Of a DNA stretch of 64,000 nucleotides, positions 37,946 to 52,249 are shown in pieces (the first letter of the stretch is position 1; every line of letters begins with the position of its first letter). Source of the DNA: Temnothorax longispinosus (Eukaryota > Arthropoda > Insecta > Hymenoptera > Formicidae); contig NC_092367.1 of NCBI RefSeq assembly GCF_030848805.1, positions 15,681,692 through 15,745,691 on the forward strand. Direction: 5' to 3'. Made by a program: the position numbers and the translations under genes. A model generated the notes under the pieces. The model searched no databases. It was not told the DNA's origin and worked only from the letters and a program-made list of their open reading frames with translations.

Positions 37946-40902
37946 TCCCTTAAGCATCGTGGAACCGCACCGGAAACATGACCGATATGGACCGAAGGAA
38001 AACGTGGAAAAATTGAATTTCGTCGCGAAGAACAGATGTCTAAATCCTTTTTTATCTCATTTTGCAAAATTCTACGTTTTGCCAGAAGAAATTTCTGTCA
38101 CGGGATTATACACATCAGAGTATTCCCGAACGATGAAGGATGGTTAGCTATTATGAAAAAAACGCAAACAAAAACAAATGGGGGGAAAAGCGAGAAAGCA
38201 AAATCGATATTCCGAGTCGACATTCGCAAATTTGTTTGCATCGCTAATCGAGCTATTAATGAAGTAAACAGATTTTTACGATGATCGAACGAGCGTTGTT
38301 TTCGTAAAATTCGCTTGAAGAGAATACGTACAAATTGTTTACAAGGGACGGAAGCGGGATAGCGTCAACGTAATGCGAGGCGCGGACACGCGGTCCGAGA
38401 GACTATTGGACAAAAATTAATTGCAAACAGTATGAGTGGGGCGTCGCGTGTGCGTACGTATGCGCGAGCGTGCGAATGTGAATAGAATGGGAATGATAAA
38501 TGCACGCACATAGCAAAAGGGAAGAGAGACGGGAGCTTCGATCTCGTGGTGCACGTGTGCGCAATGAGTTTTCGTTACGTAGCCTAGTCACGTAAGTCAG
38601 GTGTTTCTCGGTGTGTATTCTGTGAAGCAGTAGAGAGAGAGAGAGAAGAACGCCGTTTTAGTCGTACGGATCGCATCCGCTGTTCACGGTAACGATTTTC
38701 GCGGGAGTCTTCATGAACTTGGCATTCTTACATTGCAATTGATAATTGCACTGCGATTTATTAAATTATATAAATAGAGTTATCTCAGTGAAATAATATT
38801 TAAAATAATAAATAATTCCAACTCATCTCTATAGACACGTGTGTATCAATAAAGAAGAAAAAAATTACAACACAATATACATTTAATACATCAAGTATTA
38901 AACTGCCAAGCCAACTATGATGGCGAACGTTCGGGTAGATTTATACCATTTAAAAAAACTATATTAAATTATAACAATGTACAATATCTTCAGGTATTTT
39001 TTAGCCGTTATACAATACATAAAACGTTATCCAATAATTTTTGTTTTTATTTGCTTCGAAAGAGAAACGTCAAGAAAAAAGGTTTCCACGGAAATTCGTC
39101 GCATGGAAAATCGTTACCGTGAAATCGTTATGTACACGCGCGCGAGTATTTGACGCAAAAGTGCGCTTGAGATGCGTTAGTGCGTGTTGGCCGACGGAGC
39201 TGTAATATGAAATTGCAATCTATCTCATCCATAGGAAAAGATTCGCGATTAAAGTTTGTTTTCATCATCTCTTTTTGTTTGACAATTCACAGCCAAATAC
39301 TGATTAAGTTTCTCATTAGACATGCTTGTTATATGTTACATAACTTTTTGCATTCTTTCAAATATTTAAAAGAAACTTTTTTACTATAAAAGTCAAATAT
39401 ATTAATTTCAATGAATAAATCTACCGGTCCATTTAGGCAATATTTTGTCGACCGCTATATTTTATTCGTTATCCAATGAAAGACTGTGCTAAAAAGCTCT
39501 CCGGCGCTGCCGTTCGCGCAAAGATTTCTTTGGATATCATAAATCAAGAGATTCTTTCTTCAGCGACTACACTAGTACCTCGTGTAGCTTTCTACGAGGA
39601 CAATCACTTTCCTCCTCCGCTTCTGAATCGGCGAAGCGCGAGCACAAAGCGAGCGGATACTTCGCGAGCGTGTACTTGTAATATACTTGTATCTACCATT
39701 AGCCGTTCAAGCTTTGTGCCGTTTCCATAGATTACGAATGCGAAAAAGAAAAAAGCATATACATATGTAGAAGTTATAATGACGAGAGAGCGGAGTGAAG
39801 AGGTAAAAGAAGATTGTAAAAGAAGAGAGTAAGAGAATTTATCATTAACTAGAGAGAATTTTAATTTCGCGACTTTAGCGCATAACTCGCGTCACAGTGA
39901 ACGACGGAATTGCCGATTATCACGCGTTTGTCACGCTCGAACGTAAATTAAATAAAACTTTGATCGAGAAACGATTACGATAATAAAGATCTTGAATCTT
40001 CACGTTAAAGCAGAAAGTTATTTTTGGTTATGATTAAAAAAATCAAATAATTAAAGTAACATAATAATTAGATATAATAATTAGAAATTATTTTTGGAGT
40101 GTGTCACAAATTTTCACTTTTGCAAAGCTAAGATAAATTCGAATTTATTATACCTATTGCATATCTGTTAATCTCCATTCGAGCTTTATTACACCATATC
40201 AATCTGTGACCAATAATATCGATTTGCGTGCAATCTTTGCAAGGAAGAAATTATAGGTAACTCGCGCATCAATACTATTTCATACTTTGACGAAAACATA
40301 TTCAGAATACGTCGCCGATTTTACGTGCATGACGAAACATCGGGAATATCTTCATTTTTACTGATTCATGAAGTAGCCTTTGCATAGCTTCTGCGAATCT
40401 CGCGTGATATAATATTTGATCGGCATGCATATCGACGCCGCCACGATTGAGACATTTACGAGCCGACAAACTGTAAATCAGAAAAGATGCGATTGGTCAA
40501 CGTTCCTCGTTACCAAGATCATTTCTTAGATCACGATACCTATTTTCCAACATGTTCGTCCTTTTCAGCTCGGCCAAATGCTATTATTATTCATTAATTA
40601 CTTCATCATTACAGTGTTAAAATTATTAATTCATATGATAATAGAATGCAATCAACACAATAAATGCTCACAAGTAACATCTTAACAAATACTAATGACA
40701 AATTAATAATCTGAGGTGCAAAATCTTTTAATGAAGCATGATAGCACGTGCTGTGGCAACTGAGCTGAAATGGACTCATAGAAATATAGTTTCTTTGAAG
40801 ATAAAGAGTAGAAAAGTGTGCCTGGATTATGCGGAGTTGATTTAAATGATCTAAGCTAGAGAAAACGAGCGAATGACGACAGTATACGTGCGAGAGGAAA
40901 AA

Positions 40903-41070
40903 TAAAGGAGAGAGAGAGAGAAAAGAGAGAAAAAGAGAGAATGCGAAGAGCGGAAAAGGATTCTCACACGATTAATATTACTGATTAATATTAATATTAT
41001 GTTAATATTATGTTAATATTAATAATATTAATATTAATATTATTAATATTACTGATTAATATTAATAATA
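40903..41070. repeat. GA-rich then TTAATA-rich simple repeats
   Basis: GA-rich simple sequence (about 40903-40945) is followed, from about 40970, by an array of TTAATA/ATTAAT units with ACTGATTAATATT repeated at both ends. No coding content. Confidence 0.85.
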
Positions 41071-44000
41071 TGCTCATTGAGTGTACTATTTCTTTTCTAA
41101 TTATAGCTTTTCACACAAAAGCTGTAATTAACCATACTGTCTGATGGTGATAACAATTGAATTTCAAGGATTAATTTTTCGAGATCGTGTGAGCCTCCAC
41201 AAATGCAAATGGATTCGCGCGGTCCTTTGTGGCTCGAAGACCACGGTTATAGGATAAGCGAATAGGAATAGGTAAGAAATTCCGATTGTCGGATTCGGAC
41301 ACACGTAAGCTAGCTGAAACTGCCATGAACAGGACAGTGAAAGAGAGGAAATGTATGAGATATTAGTGAAAATTTAAGTCTGGAAAAGAGTATCTTATAT
41401 AGTCTTAATTTAACAGCTCGCGGTGAACTGTTAGATACTCGTGAACGATTAGCGACAATTAACCTGTAGCATATTTAAAAGACTTTAGGAAATTTTTGAA
41501 GTTATTACTTAAGTTTTTCAGTACATTAATTGAAATGGCTGGAAAATCATTGACATTTGTTTAGACTCTTCCGTAGTCGATTTAATTGCGGTGCACGCGA
41601 GATCAATGGAAGAGTGTTTTTCAATGAAAAAGGAACGATAAGAATTTTTAACACGTTTGTTAATAAGAATTTAATATGAATGATATATTTCTTCGCGAAG
41701 AAATCGTAAATGCGCGTTATCGATACACTCGCGTAGTCATTACATTCGATACAACAGTGCGGAAAAGGGATTGGCGCGTTATCACGTCGTAATGTCTCGT
41801 CCAGCAGATATATACATGCGCCGATTAAATGTAATATATTTCCAATGCTGTCTAAGCATTCACCGAATAGAAATATACGCAAGAAATGAAAAGAACTGAG
41901 TCTATTCATCAAATAATCAAAATATCTGAAATCTCTGTCCAGCGATATCTTTTTATTTCTTGTCTAATATTTCTTGGAATAAACATTTGTATGAAGTAAG
42001 AATAATTGTTCTGGGATTATCGCAAAAAGTTTCAGGATGTATGTTAATTTAAAATGATCAAGCCGATGACAAACGCCAATCACAAAAGGCAAATAATAAT
42101 TTTATATTTAAGTATGCATATCAAATTAAAATACCATATCGCAATCTGCATATCACAGCAATCGACGCGTAAATTCTTTAATTTTATCAATTGAATCTTT
42201 AAATAACCAATTTTTTTTGCACAATTCACACGATTCAACGAATTGGTAAAGCTTCGTTCGGCGTGGTCGATCCATTGAACGCATTTATACCGTGTGTACT
42301 TTCAAAATCAATGTACGTATACCTGATAGAGGCAACTAAAGAGATAAGCTAAAAGTGGAACAATTTTGGGAATGTCCAGAATACTCGTTTTCTAACGATT
42401 TAGAAAATACGAGAGAAATCTAGTAGTGAAATTTCGCGTAAAAAAAATGTATAGGATAAAATGATTCTAATGTATGTAACATGTTGCATAACATCGTGCG
42501 ATATTCCGTAAAGCATTCCACGAAAAAGGATAGATCTTTATTAAATATATACATTTCTACTAGTGCAGGGTGAGAGAGCCTATACTTATATAATGCAGAT
42601 GCAGACACTGATTATTTTCTAATTTATAAATATACGTCGCGTACCGTGAATAATTAAAAATTCTTTACTTTGTTTCATGTTACCATGATAGACTTGTGAG
42701 AATCTTGCATTAAAACTCGTTCGTACTAAACAAATTTTATCGCATATATTCCACGACAAGTTCTTCGTTTACTAGATTTCCAAGCTCGTTGTAGCGCGAA
42801 GATTTATTAATTAAAAATTCACGAAATGAGAATAGAATGTCGCAGCGCGCTTGTATTTCTTGAAAGTTTAGAAAAAAAAACTTAGATGAATCTATACAAT
42901 ATAGACAGATGTGTTGGAAAAGCAGAAGGATTAATGAATGAACGCGAGTGTATGGTGTGATTGCCCTTGGAAATTAGCGATAATAATAGTGATAATACAA
43001 GATAGGGGATAACGAGAAACGGGATAAAAATTTCTCTATATAGAATTAGGCGATGCATTGTCCTCTTCAATTAATTTCTTCATAGTACTAATTATTTCTG
43101 TCATTTCAAGATAAGCTACTGGATTCTAATATATATGTATGTGTGTTTGAAGTTTCTAAAGAGAAAAATTATGGAACATTTTGATAATATAAAATAACGA
43201 GCAAAATATATGACTGAACACTTTTATAGATTTGACATTAGATATAAATCAAATAATATAAAATCTATGAAAAAGGTGATTTAAGTAAATTTATAAAGTT
43301 TGCTAATATTTGGTTAAATTTATCATTTCTATTACCAATCGAAATTAGAGTAAACAACGTTCACATTCGGTAAATGAAAGATGGAATACACGCGTGTAAA
43401 ATGACGATAAAAACGGTCTCTGTCAATTGCAACTTGGTAAAGAAGAGATCTACCCCGTACAAGTTCCCGTAAAAGCCGGTTTTACACGTTGTATCTCTAC
43501 AATTCGTATCGAAAAATACACGAGTATTATCATCGTTGTTTAACGATTAATAAAACCATAAACTATTTTGAGCATATGATCGCATGCAGCAGAATTTCGA
43601 AGTTAATCATTCTATTTTACGTCTTATCTAACAAGATTTTCGGTGAAAAATTTGAGCAATGCATCGCCAGATTTTTTTTCGAAACAGATAATTCAATTCC
43701 ACTCTTCGATAAAATCTTTCGAATATTGGGTATTTTATGCAATATCTAAATCAGTACGATCGAAATGATCGAACTGATGCGAGGCATGCGTGATAATCCG
43801 AATGAAACAAGATTTCAATGATGTTAGTAGTTAGTACGAGGGGAGTATTTTCACGGATGTGGGTAACGTTTATGACCTAAAGCGAGAAAAAGATGTAAGC
43901 GGACAATAATAAACCATTTTGGACACGATTTATCTCAGCCTGCAAGATAGTCGAGCTATCATAACGAACAGAATTCACTCACAATCAGTATCATTCACCG

Positions 44001-45711
44001 CGATCGCCATCGAGAACATGGAAATACTCCCATCAAAAAGAGTCTTCAGCATAGCACTTTCTACATTCTTTGCTGCGGTAGCATGTTAAGAGAACATCAA
44101 CTTCAAATAAACTTTCGAGACTAAATGTTACGTTAGGCATAACGAGCCGTAGGTTAAACTTTTTATTATTTTTATATTAATTGAGTAATTGTATTCTCAA
44201 TTGACTATAAATTTCGACGAAAAAAGAAAACAATATAAAAACGTGCACGAAAATGATAATTTCTTAAAAGATCTGACCACTAAATGTAGCTAAAGATAAC
44301 TTTAACAATGCACGTTGTTGCTGAACATTTTATTCGATAATATGCCTCATGTAATTTAAACTTAAATAATAATATCATTGTATCAGACGATTCATTAAAC
44401 TCTCAGTTCCATTGGGAAAAGGCTGCTATTGAACATGTATCGTTCGTTATTAATCATTAGTCGAGCACGTCATAGTACTGTCATCTCCGAGAATATTGAC
44501 CATCATAGAGATCATCGTACACGTAATACGATATCATAGTGTTCGTACTTTTAACAGGACGTTTCCACTCTCGAAACTGATCGAACGCTAAATTGATCGA
44601 AAAACAAGAAATCTCGTATGTGATATTTGTTACTGAGAATAATGAAGATAAGCTGTTGAGTAATCATTGACATAGAATATAATTGGCTTGAACAAATTAA
44701 TAAATTTAAATGTAGAATAGATATTACAAATTTAATAATGCGACTTTCACTTTACGAGCAATTGTAATGTTTTAGTCATATTTTATCATTTTGCAATATT
44801 TTATTGTCACAAAAAATATCTAGAAGAATAGGGATAACTTTTCATAAATATATTCATTTCACTAGATGCAAAAAAAAATAGATCAAAATTCGCGTTGGCA
44901 ACTTCGAGAGTACGGAGCACGACATAACAATAAGTAATGGGAAACAATACAATAATTTTTCATACTGTTTTTACTTTTTACTACTATGATTACGTATCTG
45001 TATAATCTTATTCTTATCGTATACTGTATATTTAGCCGCGGCGCATATCAAGTGATGCATTCTCCGACGCATTTTAACAGTGCCGCAAAAATTGTTCTCC
45101 GCAGGATTCACAGTCGAGCAAATGTTGAATTTAACGAGATAAGATTTACCGAGAATGTACAATAATTACATTGGAAATCTACAACTTTGCGCTACTAAGG
45201 ATCGGTTAAAGAGTTCGATAAATCACGGAGAATAGGAATCTAAAAATCTAAAGATGCAGATGTTCCGAGATCGGCGAGATATGTGGGGTCCAAGAATCCA
45301 AGAATGTGATCCTGTAATCTCAGACTCTAGGAAGAATCTAAAAACCGTCAAATATTTAAGGATCGAAGGAAGGAAAGAATTTCTCTCTATCAAATCTATC
45401 TATTCGAACATTTTCAACGATATCGGTATAAGATACGATTTATATATTTATATTTTTGCTCCGAAATTTTTAAAATGTTTACTGCTGAACTTTTTTTATC
45501 GACCAAAGCTGATTGCTCGCTGTGAACTCGGTAGAGTCTATCTTTTGCAACAATCTGTACTGTACACGCGTACCGACGTCACATCTTATACTCTATAGTT
45601 TGTATCTATAGCAGTTGCCGAGGATTCTCGATTATAATATTAGTATAAAATAAATAAGCTTGCGTGTACCGGTGTGCATATGTTTCGTGTGCTTGTACGT
45701 ATGCGACTCGA

Positions 45712-45755
45712 GAGAGAAAGAGAGAGAGAGAGAAAGAGAGAAAGAGAAAGGAAGA
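45712..45755. repeat. GA-rich microsatellite
   Basis: GAGA/AAGA repeat. The Arg/Glu-rich open frames crossing it are artefacts. Confidence 0.9.
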
Positions 45756-48488
45756 GCGATGGCTCTCGCGTGTGTATTTATCTCAAGAACGGTTCGCAAT
45801 CGGCGTGTAATACGAGAGAGAAAATATTTCCTGATCCTAACGAAGAGAAAAACGGCGATAAGCGAATTTCACAAGTCTTACGAGATCAGATGCGAACAAG
45901 GGGAACTCGCGTATTTCGATAGAGATACACCCTGTATCGCGTCAACATGCTTTCAGTGTAAATTCTTTCATAAGCTAGATTTCGATACTCCTGATAAGAA
46001 GCGCACAATTGAAAGAAACGAATAGTTGCGCTGCGATTTCTGCGCATTTTCATCTCCGAGAATTATACAACACAAAATTGTAATTACGAAGCAAAAGCTC
46101 TCGTTAAAGTACAAATCTCCATGGACACCGAACTGTTATTTTATCGCTCTTTAAAGGCTAATATCTTTTTTTGTATTATTTATGCCTCACAGGAGCTTTG
46201 AGCAATCGGGAGGATTTAATAAACTCCTATATATTTAAATTTTATAAATTCTAATTGTCTGATCTAATTCTTCCGTCTGAACTTTCGTCGATTTAAATTT
46301 TGTTTCGTAAATCGCGATCTCGTGTAATAAATGCAATAAAAATAATTCTTAAGTCGGCATTACGTCGATATACAATTTACAAGAGCTTTATATCGCAGCG
46401 TGCAGGATCGTAATTAGCGCGCGATATCGCGAAGCTTGTTAAACGATATCGTAAGAGTTGTTTAACGAATTTTCTATTTGATATTGCACAGGATAACACC
46501 ACGTGTCGTGCGAGCGCTCTTATGCAGATATCGCCGTCAATTATAAAACGAGAGCTCGACGAAATGCCGGAAGAAAAGAATACGAACGGTCGATAGGCTC
46601 GATGAACGTAGTTTAAGTACACGTGTTACCGTTATTTACTTGTCATATCGATCCGCGCATATCACGTGTGTAACAATAAATGAAGCGAGAAAAAGAAAAA
46701 GGAAGAAGCATAGACTGCCGTTGGACTAAGCGTCACAAATTCACATAATATTGTACACACTTTCATACGATTTTTAACATCCGCGAGAATATTACTGATC
46801 GATTTTACAAATCGCGCGTCGTTCGAAAAAAGTCGAACGAGTAGTGCTCGTCCACACATTCGACCGTCCATCGCCAGCAGGACGGGTCGACACATTGCCA
46901 ACGGTTTTTCAAACGATATCGTCCAAGTGCTTGAACGCTTATCCGCGAATTTACACTTTTCCGGTTCTCCTTATTCGATCTCAATCAATCCGGTTCTCCA
47001 AACATTATTTACCTGAATATTATTTCTCGGTGACTATATCTCGAAATCTTCTGGTATTATTTTTACTATTTTAATCGTGACTTTGCCATTGTGACTATCA
47101 AAATCGATTCTAACATCTCGTTAAAAAGAAATAAAATTGAAGTATTTGTCAAATGGCAAAAGAATATTTCTATGTATACAAAAATTAATAGATAAACATT
47201 TATCTTGCAATGAGAATCTCTATCGCTCAGTAAATTTATAATTCCGCAAAATTAATAAAAGCTCGATTAAAATACGATAATACAATCTAGCTATAAAATT
47301 TTTTCTAAAATTAAAAATGACTTCCCGATGAATAAAACGTAATTATCGTTTAAGACTTATATGATGAAGGTGAGACTTTAATATACACTCTGAGCGATGC
47401 AGAAGTGTCGCTTGACAAGAATTTAGTCAACTCGCGTTTGAATTATATCTGCTTTATCGTGCAAAATTGAGCAAAGGACTTTTGCAATAAAATATTCAGG
47501 AGAGCATATGGGATAATCTCAGGTTTTATCGCTCGGTAAAAATTCCGCAAATATATTTTATCGTGGAGCACATGTGAAATATGGAAATTCGCATAAGCGC
47601 GACAGTGCGTACGTTACCTTTTTGCGACGAAGCGACAGGTAAGCCGTTCGAGAATCGCACGATCGCGATCGGAGCGCGTCTCGGCAGATGGACTCGATAG
47701 CGATAGCAAACTATTGTATACCGATTAGAAATAGCGCGAAACAGACGCGTTCTTTCGATTGATCGTGCGATTGATCGGCTGAACACAATGACCATGAGCG
47801 AACAACGGGGAACTTCGAGCCGCTTGGTATAAAATAATTCAGCGCTTAAAAAGCCGAAAGAGAGGAACACTAATTATATCTCCGTAAATATCCTATAATA
47901 TATTCAAAACAAAAAAAAAGATAACCAAAGCATTGTAACCTTCTAGAGGCAAAGAAGAAATAGCGAAGTACCTAATCTTGTATATGATTTAGTTCGACCA
48001 CTGATTTGTCCGTGTGTGTTCGTTACTGAAATATATGTTTCTTTAGTAAAAAAATTTTGGAAAATTTACATACTCGTGCGTGTTCGTGATTTCCCCTTAC
48101 TCAATGTTCCTCGTTCCTTTCTCTTGTCATACGAATCAATGTACAAGCAAATAGCAAGTTGCGTCTTTATTATTTATTTATTGAATTCAATTCTCAATAA
48201 GCGGAAAACATAAAAATGTCAACAAGGAAAATTTTACGTAACTATAATATTTTATCACATTAATACCTTTTTTACATAAATATTGAATATCACATTTAGA
48301 AAATATTTTTAATTAATTAGAAATAAAAATATATCTACTCTGAAGTAAAATTGTATATTTTATTTAAAAAATAAAAATTTAGATATTGCTGAACATTCTA
48401 AACAATACATTTTTCAAATTTTTCGTGAGTTCAACGAAAATATGACGCACCAACACTAATAAGCAGATTGCCCAATTAATTTACTCAC

Positions 48489-48538
48489 CGATTGCCGCTG
48501 CTACTGCCGCTGCTGCTGCACTCCCTTTCCAGTTGGCC
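48489..48538 (-). CDS. Candidate minus-strand mini-exon
   Basis: On the minus strand a 50 nt segment lies between a good acceptor (TATTATATTTCCAG) and a near-perfect donor (CG|GTGAGTAAA). One frame (phase 2 in, phase 1 out) reads ANWKGSAAAAAVAAAI. The other open frame is Ser-rich (QLERECSSSGSSSGN). Its GC-rich, GCN-repeat composition differs sharply from the AT-rich flanks, which supports a real exon. I recognise no family. A CpG-rich promoter-like region lies 1 kb to the right, consistent with a minus-strand gene running left from there, but no partner exons were found. Confidence 0.4.
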
Positions 48539-49239
48539 CTGGAAATATAATAAATATAATTATTCACATACGCGCAATTATTTTTTATTAAATTACTACT
48601 TTATAATTAAAGATTGAATGAGATTGATAAAATATTTTCATACAGTATAGATTTATTATATTTCCTTAAATTCCAAACACAATATTTTAACTACATTTTT
48701 ATTTCAAACGTAGCAAAATAATTACTACGATAGCAAAAAATAAACATATTTAATATAAGAATATTTCATATAATTATGATAATTCTATATTAATTAAAAT
48801 TTTATCATGTATAATTCTTTTTATACATAAATACTATAATATATATTGTGTTTTATAAATTTTATCAACTATAGAAAGGTTTTTTTTTATTTTTATACTC
48901 TGTATACGTTTTTTATTACATTTTCGGAGTGTATACGTTGTCACGTTTGGCGCTATTTTTCCCTACCTTAAAGTATCTATTTTAAAAATCTGAAAAAATT
49001 CACAAAACACCTGTCTATAGTAGTCATTTTGATAAACATCGTTTACTTAATATTTTCTGACAGGCTTGCAAGTTATACAGTTACGAGCAGATATCATTTT
49101 GGCTCGGACGCCACGGCGTCGTAGACCCACGTATACAGACGGAGAGTTATTGCGAAAAAAAACGCAAAGATTTCCAAAGAGATATGATACTTAACAAATA
49201 AAATAATATATTAACCGAGCTATTCCGATGCCGTCTTCT

Positions 49240-49738
49240 CGCCGAGAAAAGTTGCGCCGACATCTAGATCTCATCTCCTCGAGCCACGCGTATTAATAAC
49301 GATCGCCCGATATTTTATTCGGCACTCCCGATATTGCGCGAGTAATATATTACACACGAACCGGAGTAAGGCGGGGGCGCGCGAGAGTTGAACTTGTCGC
49401 GATGCAACAGGTAGTAACGATGCACGACATAGCACCTTACGAATGCGATTATTTCCATGCATCACACCGCCACTCGCGTATTAGAAATGATCGTTCGCAA
49501 ATATTCATCACTCTCGATATCGTATCTACGCATAATTCACACTTGGAAAACGCGAAAAGTACGGAGCATCCTACCCGGAGCGAAGTAGCGGCAAATATGG
49601 CGGATGGCGGTGCGGCGAGGCGACCCGATAGTGGCGCGACGAGACCGTTGGCGGCGCCGCGCCGGCGCGTGACGTAGGGTGACGTCACGTGATCCACGGA
49701 GAGCGCGGTAAGACGAATTTGAATTAATGCTCGCGGAA
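49240..49738. promoter_or_regulatory. CpG-rich promoter-like region with CRE and E-box
   Basis: The strongest CpG island in the window. It contains TGACGTCA (49680-49687) overlapping CACGTG (49686-49691), a nearby TGACGTA half site, and two ATGGCGG-type motifs (49597-49616) like YY1 or initiator-region elements of housekeeping promoters. A donor-like GCG|GTAAGA follows at 49707/49708. A short plus-strand frame from the ATG at 49597 (MADGGAARRPDSG) ends at 49677, and a longer minus-strand frame opens opposite. I infer a transcription start region, possibly bidirectional. The gene it serves is unknown; the minus-strand mini-exon at 48489-48538 is one candidate. Confidence 0.4.
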
Positions 49739-51904
49739 ATATGACGCTGTAAAGTAATAGTTATTATTTCACGATAATCACGGGCGATAGTCGTTTTTCT
49801 GCTTTAATCTGAATACATATCGCGCTTTGACATTCTTTATCTATTTAGATATAATTTGCGGACGATTTTAAGATACATTGAACTGTATAATGACTTGCTT
49901 ATTCGCGTGTTATCGTGCAAAGTGTTTGTTTTGAGTTTGGCAGTTATGTCAAAAAAACATTTCAAGAAATGGACGCTAAACGCTAGTATTGAATCGAAAA
50001 AATCTGTTAACATTATTTAATAAGAATGGATAATGATTTCTCGCAAACCGGCTAGTATTACATCGATAAATGCGATATTCGGAATAATAAATTATCAAAA
50101 TAATATTTATTACGCCGTCTTACTTGCACTTCTTTACACAAAATACAGAATAACCACGTGGAATTTTTATTAGATTACTGAATATTCATTGAAAGATAGT
50201 CGCCCCTTAATCGTGCGCGGACGTATACTAATTTGAACAAATTTCCATTAATTAATGTCTCATTAATTATTGAAAAAATTAGTAGAAAATTACCCTATTC
50301 AATTTAACTCGCTCTATTTATCCACGAGAAGCGACAAAATCATTACCAGAAATACTGTAAACTATTTTTTGAGATTTAATGATTATAATATAATTTTACT
50401 TTCAAACATTTAAGAACGTGTAAAATCAAATTTTGGAATAACTTAACATCACATCCAGAATTCAGTTTGTATTCTAACGAAAGAACTTGTTGACATGATC
50501 TGACAGGGACAACGATCTACCGTCGCGCGTCGGCTAGCATTATATCGACTAATAAAATTTTGCATTTATTATGAAATCCGTTACCTACGATCCTGTTAGT
50601 CTGTGGTGACCTACCAAAAGAGTGAGATCGCAGAAACCAAAGGCATATTACTAGCAATCATATCTCCGATTCGCGATAATTGATAACAGGTGCAAATCTA
50701 ACAAGAGGCAAAATAATTATATAGCCAGACATTGTCGAAAAATATCAAGAATATATTACTTGTTTCAAAGACGATCTTGCTATATATTCTATATTTTACA
50801 CTCTTTGGTACGAAAAATCAGCGAGAAGAAACCATTGTTTCCGTTAAATGGGTTTTTTTTTCAAATAGCTGCCATTTTGTTTTCCGGGGGTTTTTCAAAA
50901 ATCGGAAAACCATAAGGCTCCCCAAATTTAGTCTAGTTTAATAAATTTTTTGTGTTTTTTGTTTTAGCTGGCAAGGCTGTGGAGCGCTTCGCGCGCATAA
51001 ACTCACGTCGTTTGTGGTGGCTTCATGGCGTGGAAGCAAGAGCCGTTATTTTGACATGAAAAAATAATAATTTCTTATGTAACAGTACAAGAATAAAACC
51101 CCTTAAAAGTTTTTTTTAAATTCATTTATTTTATATAAAAAAAATTTCTGAAATTCATGCATTTTTTGGGCCTCTGAACGGTTACCTCCCCTTAAACTCG
51201 CACCATTGCCGAAATAAAAAAATACGTGTCGATTATTTTTCGATGTTCTACAAATATGCCAAGTTTCATTAAAATCGGTGAGTTACACTTCCGTAAGTCT
51301 CCTCGTTAGATTCACATTTTAATGAATCCTCCGCAAATTAATAATTTATCGCAGATTGATTTAATTTTTAGTTTTCCCCGTTACATAAAGGTAAGAATTT
51401 ATTAATAATTAAATATTTGGATAGCTTTTTGTAAACATACATATCATGAAAGAAATAAATGTATAGAAAAGTAGTTGGCTCAAACAAATTTAATTAAAAT
51501 TTGAATATTTATGATCATAGAAATTGTTGTTTTGCGAATGCTCCAAAACACCGTTACTGATGAGGTGTTTCGAAATGGTGTCCGCACAAGGCTCCACAAA
51601 TAGTGAGTAACACAAACGAATACAGACAAATTCAGTAAGTCTCACATTACAATAAAATCTTTGCACTGTTCTTTCACATTACTTGCTGTATATTTAAAAA
51701 ACCCTTTTTCTTTTTGTATTTATTTTTGTATTTATTTTTAACAACATTCTCTTTTTATGTACTTTTTTTCATATTTCATTATACCTTATTCCTTAAATTC
51801 TTAACATCGTTTATATATCTCATCTCTATCTCATTAATTTTCATATATTTAACCGATGTTTATAATTCTTTATCGTCAATAGTAATAATTTTTTTTTAAT
51901 TTAG
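49739..51904. other. Non-coding, with repeat-like sequence
   Basis: No gene recognised. The part at about 50.84-51.31 kb (pieces such as CATTTTGTTTTCCGGGGG and CCAAGTTTCATTAAAATCGG) reads like a dispersed insect repeat, but I cannot define its ends or class. Confidence 0.4.
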
Positions 51905-52249
51905 CAAATTTAACTCATTGACTGTCAATGAATTTTGGTCCATACAAAAAAAATTAGCCAATCGTTCAACGGATCAATATCACATATCACACGATTTTTT
52001 TAAATGGATAATTTACCAGCATTATCCTATCATAAGATGGACACAAGAAAAACCTTTTTACGGACTGCTGACGCAATATTTCAATGGCCCGCATCACTGC
52101 AGTTACGGTAAATGGTGGATACCCATAAGTTTAATGACAAAATCTTCCTTAAAAGGATCCGATAAAAAATGGTTAACACCGCAAAACCCGTCTTTATTTG
52201 TGATTCATTCAGCTAAAAATGACTGGATAATGGTCGACATTCGGCAAGC
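51905..52249 (+). CDS. M1-family aminopeptidase exon (partial gene)
   Basis: A 345 nt exon between a TTTTAATTTAG acceptor (phase 2) and an AGCAG|GTAAAT donor. The frame has no stop over 115 codons and reads KFNSLTVNEFWSIQ, later KWWIPISLMT, PSLFVIHSAKNDWIMVDIRQAG. This matches the region after the catalytic domain of M1 zinc aminopeptidases (aminopeptidase N/ERAP type), where WW.P and NDWI....Q.GYYRVNYD precede the C-terminal ERAP1-like domain. The exon would be followed by one starting YYR.NYD. No such exon, nor the zinc-binding HExxH..E exon, was found within the neighbouring few kilobases. It is either part of a gene with long introns or an orphaned remnant. Nearby transposon insertions make the second plausible. 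Confidence 0.7.

Larger units (their letters stand above)
36545..48488. other. Long stretch without a recognised gene
   Basis: AT-rich sequence after the LDLa gene. The first few hundred bases are probably its 3' untranslated region. I see no exon with family likeness. Landmarks are a GC-rich block at 37765-37945 (possible alternative exon, listed separately), GA microsatellites near 38630, 40903 and 45712, an AT-rich TTAATA repeat near 40975-41070, and CpG-rich patches at 38.3-38.7 and 46.4-47.9 kb. Confidence 0.5.

Noticed and set aside
41547..41912. 121-residue minus-strand frame
   Set aside because: No motif, hydrophobic AT-driven composition, no splice context.
45660..46025. 121-residue Arg/Glu-rich frame
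   Set aside because: Starts in a GA microsatellite; no splice-supported or family evidence.
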